Shown in pieces: positions 46,617-54,350 of a stretch of DNA of 64,000 bases; position 1 is the first letter of the stretch; every line of letters begins with the position of its first letter. A program made the position numbers and the translations under genes. Under the pieces are notes generated by a model. It was not told the origin of the DNA. It ran no database searches and worked only from the letters and a program-made list of their open reading frames with translations. The DNA is from JAHBVH01 sp034432375 (GTDB taxonomy: Bacteria > Chloroflexota > Anaerolineae > Caldilineales > Caldilineaceae), in contig DAOUCA010000163.1 of assembly GCA_034432375.1 (NCBI GenBank), positions 15,683 to 79,682 on the forward strand, given 5' to 3'.

Positions 46617-47411
46617 ATGAAAAAATCAGATCGTGTAAACCATCTTTGGCACTACTCGCTGTTATTAGCGCTGTTGTTAGCGCTTTTGCTCACGATTGGG
46701 TTAGCGCCGGCCACGCCACTGTATGCCAAAAGTGTACCGGCTGCCTGTCTGACAGACAGCGGCCAACCCATTCGGCCCAATCCAGCCTATCTTGATCCTG
46801 GTTGGACGTCGGCTTGGACATTGATCCTGAACTTCAACCATGCGCCATCAACGATCGCCACGGTTGGCTGTCTTGCGACGATCACCCAAGCCAATCCAGG
46901 CGACGTTGACTATACGCTTGTTTCATGTCCGTTGCTCAACAACGCAGCCGGTGTAGCGGTGGGCAGTGGCGCGTCAAACTTTGATGGTAATTTTTGGATT
47001 GAATGCCCCGGCGTCACCACCAATAATGAGCCCCATTCTAGCTTTGGCGTCTGGGGACGGCTTCGTTTCCCAGTGGGTGGCGACACGCTGACACTACTTG
47101 ATCATACGGATGTGACATTTAAGGTCAACGCCAAACCAATTTTGCCCTCAACCTTGCAAAGCCGCTATGGCAGCTCGGTCTCTTCCAATACAACGATGGG
47201 GGGAATGACGGGCAGTACGATTGGCGTCAAATCGGAAGTTGACAATGGCACTGGCACCCACTATGTCAACGGCACGGCCTTGCTGCCCCATTTTACACCC
47301 AGTAGCTTCAGCTTTGATGAGAGCCAGCCAATGCGCATCGGCGCGGCGGGAGAGCGTGCCATCCTCTTTGAAGTAATTATCGACCCACCTGGTCACTGCT
47401 GCATCTCCTGA
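46617..47411 (+). CDS. Small secreted protein of unknown function
   Basis: 264 residues. Signal peptide with a long leucine-rich core (SLLLALLLALLLTIGL), cleavage likely near TPLYAKS. The mature part is Ser/Thr/Gly-rich with several Cys (ACLTDSG, TVGCLATI, VSCPLL, IECPGV, terminal HCCIS). I do not recognise a family. It lacks the YLP terminal motif. ATG 46617 has AGAGAGG upstream; ATG 46613 is out of frame. A promoter with TGGGACT repeats and the adjacent divergent STAND gene suggest inducible expression. Confidence 0.65.
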   Translation: MKKSDRVNHLWHYSLLLALLLALLLTIGLAPATPLYAKSVPAACLTDSGQPIRPNPAYLDPGWTSAWTLILNFNHAPSTIATVGCLATITQANPGDVDYTLVSCPLLNNAAGVAVGSGASNFDGNFWIECPGVTTNNEPHSSFGVWGRLRFPVGGDTLTLLDHTDVTFKVNAKPILPSTLQSRYGSSVSSNTTMGGMTGSTIGVKSEVDNGTGTHYVNGTALLPHFTPSSFSFDESQPMRIGAAGERAILFEVIIDPPGHCCIS

Positions 47412-47438
47412 TTCTCTTCTCCGCCACATAACCCACCG

Positions 47439-47471
47439 ATCCCGATGCCTGGCCAGGCACCGGGATTTTTT
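47439..47471 (+). terminator. Rho-independent terminator
   Basis: ATCCCG-A-TGCCTGG pairs with CCAGGCA-C-CGGGAT, followed by TTTTTT. It lies about 30 bp after the stop of the secreted-protein gene. Confidence 0.85.
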
Positions 47472-47474
47472 ATC

Positions 47475-47547
47475 TATACTGCGGTTGAAATGGGAACCGG
47501 AGTTTCTACCCCAGCAAAACTCCGGTTCCCATTCAGAGCTGAGTATA
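47475..47547. repeat. 73-bp repeat, inverted partner at 57575-57647
   Basis: Begins TATACTGCGGTTGAAATGGG and ends CAGAGCTGAGTATA; inner arms ATGGGAACCGGAGTTT/AAACTCCGGTTCCCAT form a hairpin. The reverse complement of 57575-57647 differs by about one base. Confidence 0.9.
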
Positions 47548-47570
47548 ACATTATCCGGTAAAGCCCACGA

Positions 47571-47634
47571 TGGGACTTCCCAGCCTTTTCCTGGGACTTT
47601 TGCCATTGAAGTCAAGCTAGCCACCTTCTATACT
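47571..47634 (+). promoter_or_regulatory. Regulated promoter with paired TGGGACT repeats (copy B)
   Basis: TGGGACT at 47571-47577 and 47592-47598 (21-bp period, second extended to CTGGGACTTTT), then TATACT at 47629-47634, again 37 bp after the start of the second repeat. The next plus-strand gene is the small secreted protein at 47987, with a long leader in between. Confidence 0.6.
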
Positions 47635-47765
47635 CAGCTCAGTTAGGTTGAGACACCTCACTGACCTAATTGCCTCAGCAATCGCTCATAATCTTGCGTT
47701 AATGATCGCCAGAGTTTACCAGAAAGGGTGCCATCACCCTGCTAGACTGAGAGACAGCCAAACAA

Positions 47766-47815
47766 AAAATCCGCTAGCTTCTCCCGGGCAAAGAGAGCTG
47801 TGGCTAGCGGATTTT
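47766..47815. terminator. Hairpin AAAATCCGCTAGC / GCTAGCGGATTTT
   Basis: Perfect 13-bp arms around a 24-bp loop in the leader of the small secreted gene. The A- and T-rich ends could act as a terminator or attenuator in either direction. Confidence 0.5.
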
Positions 47816-47857
47816 GAGGGGCTAATCCTGATGGCCTGACGAACTTCTATAGACATC

Positions 47858-47920
47858 AAGCTAAAGATTTTCCACCTTTCCCTTCGACAAGCTCAGGGGA
47901 CGGTGGAAAATCATTAGCTT
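47858..47920. repeat. Hairpin element with CTTCGACAAGCTCAG core (copy 3)
   Basis: 19-bp arms (47858-47876, 47902-47920; one mismatch) surround a 25-bp core with CCCTTCGACAAGCTCAGGGG. Its arms share nothing with copies 1 and 2. Confidence 0.85.
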
Positions 47921-47986
47921 AAAAACTATAGTTTCGTTTATCGGCTCGTTCATCGTCATCGCTAAAAATTTCAAGGAGACAGTATC

Positions 47987-48265
47987 ATGATTCGTTCACT
48001 TCGCTCAAAGATTGCCGTTGCGCTACTAAGTTTTGGTTTACTCGCCGGTAGCGTTGGGCCAGTTGCAGCCGCACCAGTTTCACAAATTGTTATCGGTGGT
48101 CAGTTGCATCCGTTTCAATGTTACAAGAATGGCACTTACTATGCGGTGGGCAGCACCCTTCCGGCTGGGCCACTCTTCTACTGGAAGTGTGAGATGGGTT
48201 GGGTAACTGATGGCCTGGGGATTCCCCACTATGAGGCCGTTTGGAAGGTCTACCCAAGAACGTAG
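47987..48265 (+). CDS. Small secreted protein, unknown function
   Basis: 92 residues. Signal peptide (KIAVALLSFGLLAGSVGPVAAAP), leaving a mature peptide of about 62 residues with two Cys (QCYKNG and WKCEMGW) that could form one disulfide, and a tryptophan/tyrosine-rich end. AAGGAGA precedes the ATG. Family not recognised. Promoter copy B upstream suggests co-regulation with the secreted protein at 46617. Confidence 0.65.
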   Translation: MIRSLRSKIAVALLSFGLLAGSVGPVAAAPVSQIVIGGQLHPFQCYKNGTYYAVGSTLPAGPLFYWKCEMGWVTDGLGIPHYEAVWKVYPRT

Positions 48266-48421
48266 AAGAGCGCTACCCCTACCGCACGATTTAGGTAATG
48301 GCAAGCCTTACTTGCGGGAAAGGGCGGGGGTAATCGCCATCAAGAGAATTGATTCTCTGTAGCTGAAACCGCGCGATTCACCGCTACACGTTGTGACCCG
48401 AATGGAACAGAGGAGCATTTC

Positions 48422-49003
48422 ATGAGTATCAACGTATCGCCAGTAAAACAGCTACCAACACGCTCGAGATCGCTTGTATCGATTGCGCGGAAGATAGTCG
48501 GTTGGCTTCGTCGCTATCTTCCAGCAGAGGCAATGGGAATCACAGCGGCGCTGCTCGGCATCAAGATCGCGCTCTTCAGCAATCAGGGCACTATTACCGT
48601 CGCACTCGTCGGTGCTTGGTCTGAAGTGGCGGGCTTCTACCTGGCCATGGTTGTACAAGAATATATCATTCAGCGAACGCGCAGGCTCCAACTAGCGGCA
48701 GATACCTACCAAATAGCATTGACCGACGCCACTCGATCTGCGATCACGTCGGCTTGGCACCTATTCGTCAGGGAACAGACAGCTCTAATTGGCCGATCCT
48801 TGCGTACCTTATTGTTTGAGTTTGGTGTTGCTGAATTTCTGGACGCCCTTTTGGTACGCCCAGCCTTCTTAACGATCGCCATGCAAGTAGTACCCGATCT
48901 ACCGTTGGCAGTTGTCATCGGCAAAGTAGCCGCCGACTGCGTCTTCTATACCGTGGCCATCAGTAGTTTTGAGATGCGCAAACAGTTCAATCCTATCGAT
49001 TGA
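48422..49003 (+). CDS. Membrane protein of unknown function
   Basis: 193 residues with three or four likely membrane segments (GITAALLGIKIALF, VALVGAWSEVAGFYLAMVV, AFLTIAMQVVPDLPLAVVIG, and the end segment DCVFYTVAISSF). A charged stretch (QRTRRLQLAADTYQIALTDA) and LLFEFGVAEFLDALLVRP lie between them. A gene family with this pattern exists in Actinobacteria and Chloroflexota, but I cannot name a function. AGAGGA precedes the ATG. Confidence 0.65.
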   Translation: MSINVSPVKQLPTRSRSLVSIARKIVGWLRRYLPAEAMGITAALLGIKIALFSNQGTITVALVGAWSEVAGFYLAMVVQEYIIQRTRRLQLAADTYQIALTDATRSAITSAWHLFVREQTALIGRSLRTLLFEFGVAEFLDALLVRPAFLTIAMQVVPDLPLAVVIGKVAADCVFYTVAISSFEMRKQFNPID

Positions 49004-49154
49004 TACCCCAATTGAGTCGATTTGAGGCAATTTATCTTAGTAACTGCCAGCAACCTTTGCCTATAGCCTCTACAATACGTTCATATCCATCTGCCGCCAC
49101 ACGAGCCCTCCTCACTGCAACAGAACAGGCAGCTGTACTGGATTTACATTAGTA

Positions 49155-49282
49155 ACTCATGTTACGCAGTAAACATGCTGGTCTCGAGTACGCCGCATCC
49201 CCAGATGCGGGTCAATCCGCATCTGGGGATGCGGCGTACTCGAGTAGCGTGGCGCCTTTATGGGAAGATGCGTAACATGAGT
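49155..49282. repeat. MITE-like element with ACTCATGTTACGCA ends and inner 28-bp hairpin
   Basis: Terminal inverted repeats 49155-49168 and 49269-49282 are perfect over 14 bp. Inside, 49183-49210 and 49217-49244 are perfect 28-bp arms around a 6-base loop. The ends match those at 56462-56659. The rest of 49004-49402 shows no gene. Confidence 0.8.
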
Positions 49283-49402
49283 TAGTAACACAATAGAGAA
49301 AGGAGTCCAATGCGATGAGGCAACGTTATGCCAACAACCGCTCACTAGGTTTGCAACACCCCCCCACTTTTTATGGATTTACGGAATAAGGAGAAGAAGA
49401 CA

Positions 49403-52400
49403 ATGAATACCAATCATCAAACAATCAAACAGAGGGCGCTCACTTTGTTGATTGCACTCTGCACCCTGATCGCCACCGTGGCACCAGCGATTCCCACGCA
49501 GGCAGCCGCAAACACGGCTCGACCGGCTGCACAAACATCATCGTCAGTTACCCTTACACCAACCGATGATGCTCGCACACAGCCTGGCTCGCCCAACACC
49601 AATTTTGAGGAAGGTTTTCTATGGGTGGGCCATCCAAATATCCACTTTAGCCTGCTCAAGTTTGATCTCTCGCAGTTGCCGGTCGACGCCACCATCGATA
49701 GCGCCGATCTACAACTCTACTTTACCGGAATTTACACCGGAACCAATGAAGTGGAAGTTGGACGGGTTGACGGCAATTGGGATGAAGCTACGTTAACCGG
49801 TTCAACGCCAGTGACCTATACCTGGAGTGGCCAATTCCAGACGGTCAGCAGCAATGGCAAAACCGATGGATCGACGGTCGATTGGAATGTGACCCCCTTG
49901 GTCCAAGCGTGGCACGCCGGCACCATTGCCAACGATGGCCTGGCACTGCGCGGCAATGGCGGCGAACTCAAGGCAGCCCATTCCAAAGAGACGGGGGTCG
50001 CCAACGACCGTGGCCCCAAGCTGATCATCAACTATACCTTGCCGGCAGAGGATGGCCAACCCCGCCCCGATCTTGGCGATGCGCCGGACAGCAGCAACCA
50101 TCACGGCCAAAACAACACCGCCTACCGCGGCACCGGTGTCTTGGGCCAATTTCCCACCGTCTGGGATATGCCGGCTGGGCAGGTGGCCGGCCCGCGCCAT
50201 GCGAACAAGAGCATGGAAGGCTGGCTGGGCAATTTCCTCTCGCGTGAGAATGAAGCCGACCAGGGGCCTGACCAAGATACCCCGCGCAACAACATATTGC
50301 GCAACAGCGTGACGGGCAACATTGCCGATGTGGCCGACAATGACCGGGCCGATGATGGCTGGCGCAACCGCACGATCAAATTCTTTGATTGCCAACGCCA
50401 AACGCTCGACATCCGCATTAGCAAGGGTGCCAATGCGACACGCCAAACGATGTATCTCAACGTCTGGTTCGATGGCAACCGTGATGGCGACTGGGGGGAT
50501 CTGGGTCAATGCCAGGCCAATGAAGAAGAGCCTGCGCAGGCCAGCTATGAGTGGATCGTACAGAATTATATTGTCGATATGACGGCCATTGCCGCCGGCG
50601 GTGCCTACGATTTTTCCGTGATCACCGATAAGGTCCTCAACGCTACACCCAATCTGCCCCATTGGATGCGCTTTACCTTGAGTGAGGAGCCGGCTGTCCA
50701 ACCAGTTGCCGGTGGCCTGCCCGATGGCCGCGGTCCCCATCCGACTAGCCCCCTCGGTGCCTTTCAATTTGGTGAAACCGAAGATGTGCTTCAGAAACCA
50801 CCGCCAGCCGGTCAAGATGGACAGTTGGTCTTGCAAAAACGGGTGATCACACAAGAGACCCCGGTCAACTATGCAGGGACAGTCACCTATGAGATCAAGC
50901 TGCGCCATGAAGGGGGCAGCCAGCCGATGCAAGCCCAACTTCGGGATGAGCTTGACTACCCGTTACATCTATTACCTCATCTCGATGGGAGCGGTAGCAT
51001 TGTCTATGTAGAGGTGACCAGCGCCACCGGCGGTGTTGCCCCCTTGCAAGCCGATCTGAGCTACAACACCAATGCCCCGAATGGGATCAATCAGATTGTC
51101 ACCTGGCAAGGCACGCTGGAGCCAAACGCCGAAATCCTATTGCGTTTCGATGTCCATATCCATCCACTTTGCAGTGCCGACCAACAGACGGAGACGATCA
51201 CCAATGTGGTGCAGGCACGCCCCAAAGCCGGTGCATCCATCTCGGCGGAAGCGACCTTTGTCGCAAAGTGCCCCGGCTACAATCCAGCCAGTATTCAAAT
51301 CGATCCCGAGCCAATCAGCGATCTCATCGATTTGGCAGATCTGTCTCAAGTACAATGGCGTGGCACCCTGCGCAATAACCATGCTTTCCCCGTTACATTG
51401 GGTGCCGTTTTTGAACCGAACGACGCTAATACAGAAGCCACAGCGGCCGCGACAACAGCCCCATCAGGTTTACGGCTGCTCGACCGCATACCTTTGGCCG
51501 CCAATGAGACGCGGCTGGTCAACCTCGACCTGCGCCTGGAGACCAAATTCACCGACGAATTGCGCCTGGCGGACGATGTTGCGATTGGTGGCAACCTCTC
51601 CTTCTGCTTCCTGGAAGATGAAAGCACCGCCTGCCCCGACGCAGCCACCTACCCGAATTTGGTTGTCAATGCACCACCGGTTGTCGTCTTCTATCGTCCC
51701 AATGATCTTGGTGATGCGCCGGACAGCACCAACCATGCCGGTGTGAACATGGCGGCGTATGCCGGTGTGCAGGCTAATTTCCCGACCGTCTTTGACCCAG
51801 CCACGGGCGCGCCCGAAGGACCGCTCCACCGCCATCCCCGTCCCTTCCATTTGGGTCAGCGGGTGAGCCTGGAAGCCGAAGCCGACATTGGCCCGGATCA
51901 GGATCCGCTCAACAATCTGGTGCCCGCAGCCAACGATCCAGACAATGACCGAGGCGATGATGGCACCAACCTGGCCCTCTGGAATCTGAACAATTGTCAG
52001 ACAACAAATCTACCAGTACAGGTCGCCATCACGCCCCAAGCAGTGAACTACTTCCAGAATTTGGGCACATCGGGCTATCTCAACATTTGGGTCGATAGCA
52101 ATCGCGATGGCGACTGGGCCGATGCGACCCAATGTGGCCAGCAGCCAGCCGTGGAACATATCGTCATCGATTTCCCGATCAATGTGGTGGGGTTGGGGGC
52201 TGGGCTACACCTGATCAACGTGCCGACTGGGCTTGTGCCGTGGCCGGCGACCGATAAGCCAGCTTGGGTGCGCCTCACCCTCAGCGAACGGCCATCCAAC
52301 AAGACGTTGACGGCCGGCGCGCTCAACTATGGGGATGGCCGCGGCTATCCACTGCCCTTTAAGACAGGCGAAACCGAAGACTTCCTCTATCGCCCGGCGG

Positions 52401-54133
52401 CAGCGGGTGGCGGCCCAGACCTTGCGCTCCACATGACAGCCCGTACCCGCAAGGTGACGGCAGAAGAGCCAGGGCTGCAAGCGGCAGCCGTCAACAAACT
52501 GGGTAACTTTGAGATTCAGGATTTCAAGATTGATGTTGAAAATGTCGGCAACACAGGGGTAGAAGGCGCACTGCTTGAGTTCCAAATCCCGGAAAAGCTG
52601 ATGGGTCAAAAGCCCACCCTGTTGCGTGCGCCAGGCATCCCTAGCGGAAATATCTCCTTCAGCGCCGGCAAGGTGAGCATACTTTTGCCATACATGGAAC
52701 AAAATAGCTTCTTGCCGATTGTAATGGGCTGGACTGGGTGCCTCACCTGTACGGTAGCGAGCAACGTCAGCGCCGCCGGCATCGCTGCCGACTACACGGG
52801 TGTCGCTACCTTGACGGTCGATGGCGATATTGACACAAGCAACAACGAAGTCAGTGCAACCGCCCGCGGTCTGCTCAGCTCACCGATCATCGGTGCCTTT
52901 ATGGATTACACCGATGATGCCTGTACGGATCGCATCATTAGCGGACGCGCCGTGACCAATCAGACAACCGTCGAATTGCGTGGCAAGGGCGAACCGAACC
53001 AGATCATTGCGATTCTGATTGGTCTGCTCAAGGTGGCCGAAGTAACCAGCGATGCCAATGGCAACTTCCAATACACGGCAACGTTGACCGATGGCTTGCA
53101 TGAGATCAGCGCCCGCAATGTCACGTCACCTCGCGATCCAGCCTCGGGGCTAGCCACTGGGAGACTCAAATTGCTGGTCAACTCGGCGCTGGCCTATGAT
53201 ACGATGAGTAGCTGCTTTGTCGATAGCAATGGCCGCTCCTACAGCCTGCCAACCTTGGGATACTCCTTTGGGGCAACACAGACGGGTAGCTGGATCAAGG
53301 CGGGTGCAACATATCAACTCTTTATCAATACCAATGGCAGCGACCCAAACCAGGCGCTCCGTGTCACCTTTAACGATGTGATCATCTCTTCGTTGGTCGA
53401 CCCTGACCTTGATGGGACCTATGTCGGTATGGTAACGTTCCCCAGCGGCGTACAAGCGGCCAGCGTCAATGCAACAAGCACGCTGGGTGTCATCGTCGGC
53501 ACGGGCGGCAATCAGATCAGCTACAGCAGTGAAATTGCCACGGCAAGTGATGGCGTGATTACCGATGGCACATCGGGCCAACCGGTTGCCAATGCCACAG
53601 TTAACTTGTTGGTCGCCCAGGATGCTGACGATGGCAGCAGCTACTTTGCCGCCGCTGGCAACCAGAGCAACCCACTGATCACAGCCGCCGATGGCACCTA
53701 TAGATACAGCGCCGCCGATGGGCTCTACCGCATTGACGTAGTCGCTGACGGCTATCAACCCTATCGCACAGCCACGATCGACGCCGCCACTAGCACGCTA
53801 AACCGGACGATTGCGCTAAGTCCGGCAATTGCCGAGGCCGCCACACAAATAGTTTACGTGACGGCCAATGGCTTTGCGCCAGCCACGCTCAACGTAACAC
53901 CTGGCACGGTCATCGAGTTTGTCAACGTGGATCTGGCCGATCATGGCATCGACGGCAACGGCTGGGACAGCGGTCTCCTCGCCACTGGGGAAGGCTATAA
54001 AGCAAAAGTGGATCAAGCTGGCACCTTCACCTATCGCGACAGCACAGATGGCTTTATACAAGGCCGGATCGTTGTCGAGAATAGTAGCACGCCAGCGGCG
54101 TTTGGGGTCTATCTGCCCTTGATCCAACGGTAG
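49403..54133 (+). CDS. Giant secreted multidomain surface protein
   Basis: 1576 residues from ATG 49403 with AAGGAG upstream; ATG 49373 lacks a site. Signal peptide, then a DNRLRE-like domain (about 45-195). Two copies of a GEVED-like module both open DLGDAPDS and contain WxDxNRDGDW (about 205-470 and 755-1010). Between them lies a DUF11-like domain (TPVNYAGTVTYEIKLRHEG). C-terminally are Ig-like domains, a carboxypeptidase-regulatory-like domain (PVANATVNLLVAQD) and a cupredoxin-like domain (NVTPGTVIEFVNVDLADHGI). It ends GVYLPLIQR. No membrane anchor is seen. Probably an adhesin or sheath component. Confidence 0.8.
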   Translation: MNTNHQTIKQRALTLLIALCTLIATVAPAIPTQAAANTARPAAQTSSSVTLTPTDDARTQPGSPNTNFEEGFLWVGHPNIHFSLLKFDLSQLPVDATIDSADLQLYFTGIYTGTNEVEVGRVDGNWDEATLTGSTPVTYTWSGQFQTVSSNGKTDGSTVDWNVTPLVQAWHAGTIANDGLALRGNGGELKAAHSKETGVANDRGPKLIINYTLPAEDGQPRPDLGDAPDSSNHHGQNNTAYRGTGVLGQFPTVWDMPAGQVAGPRHANKSMEGWLGNFLSRENEADQGPDQDTPRNNILRNSVTGNIADVADNDRADDGWRNRTIKFFDCQRQTLDIRISKGANATRQTMYLNVWFDGNRDGDWGDLGQCQANEEEPAQASYEWIVQNYIVDMTAIAAGGAYDFSVITDKVLNATPNLPHWMRFTLSEEPAVQPVAGGLPDGRGPHPTSPLGAFQFGETEDVLQKPPPAGQDGQLVLQKRVITQETPVNYAGTVTYEIKLRHEGGSQPMQAQLRDELDYPLHLLPHLDGSGSIVYVEVTSATGGVAPLQADLSYNTNAPNGINQIVTWQGTLEPNAEILLRFDVHIHPLCSADQQTETITNVVQARPKAGASISAEATFVAKCPGYNPASIQIDPEPISDLIDLADLSQVQWRGTLRNNHAFPVTLGAVFEPNDANTEATAAATTAPSGLRLLDRIPLAANETRLVNLDLRLETKFTDELRLADDVAIGGNLSFCFLEDESTACPDAATYPNLVVNAPPVVVFYRPNDLGDAPDSTNHAGVNMAAYAGVQANFPTVFDPATGAPEGPLHRHPRPFHLGQRVSLEAEADIGPDQDPLNNLVPAANDPDNDRGDDGTNLALWNLNNCQTTNLPVQVAITPQAVNYFQNLGTSGYLNIWVDSNRDGDWADATQCGQQPAVEHIVIDFPINVVGLGAGLHLINVPTGLVPWPATDKPAWVRLTLSERPSNKTLTAGALNYGDGRGYPLPFKTGETEDFLYRPAAAGGGPDLALHMTARTRKVTAEEPGLQAAAVNKLGNFEIQDFKIDVENVGNTGVEGALLEFQIPEKLMGQKPTLLRAPGIPSGNISFSAGKVSILLPYMEQNSFLPIVMGWTGCLTCTVASNVSAAGIAADYTGVATLTVDGDIDTSNNEVSATARGLLSSPIIGAFMDYTDDACTDRIISGRAVTNQTTVELRGKGEPNQIIAILIGLLKVAEVTSDANGNFQYTATLTDGLHEISARNVTSPRDPASGLATGRLKLLVNSALAYDTMSSCFVDSNGRSYSLPTLGYSFGATQTGSWIKAGATYQLFINTNGSDPNQALRVTFNDVIISSLVDPDLDGTYVGMVTFPSGVQAASVNATSTLGVIVGTGGNQISYSSEIATASDGVITDGTSGQPVANATVNLLVAQDADDGSSYFAAAGNQSNPLITAADGTYRYSAADGLYRIDVVADGYQPYRTATIDAATSTLNRTIALSPAIAEAATQIVYVTANGFAPATLNVTPGTVIEFVNVDLADHGIDGNGWDSGLLATGEGYKAKVDQAGTFTYRDSTDGFIQGRIVVENSSTPAAFGVYLPLIQR

Positions 54134-54162
54134 TGCTTGGATAAGGGTTGAATAGAGTTTTC

Positions 54163-54237
54163 GTCCCATAGGGACGGTTGAGTTCAGGCAGGAGATAACG
54201 AAGGTTATACCCCTAAATTCAACTGTCCCTACGGGAC
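54163..54237. repeat. Inverted repeat GTCCCATAGGGACGGTTGAGTT
   Basis: The arms at 54163 and 54237 are imperfect inverted repeats (about three mismatches in 22) in the gap between the two large secreted-protein genes. It may serve as a transcript end. Confidence 0.6.
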
Positions 54238-54350
54238 CATTTACTCGACTATAGCTTGGCAACTTTGCCTATCAATTCAAATTTCATCAAAGCCAACGGC
54301 GGGGCAGTTCGTTATCCAATCCCGCCGTTGGTCAGTAACCGGAGTTGTTT

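Noticed and set aside
47648..47839. 63-codon frame in the leader of the small secreted gene
   Set aside because: It runs across a hairpin, has no ribosome site and encodes nothing recognisable.
49802..50938. Long minus-strand frame of 378 codons
   Set aside because: It lies wholly antisense to the giant secreted protein, whose domains are recognisable; the antisense product shows no family features.
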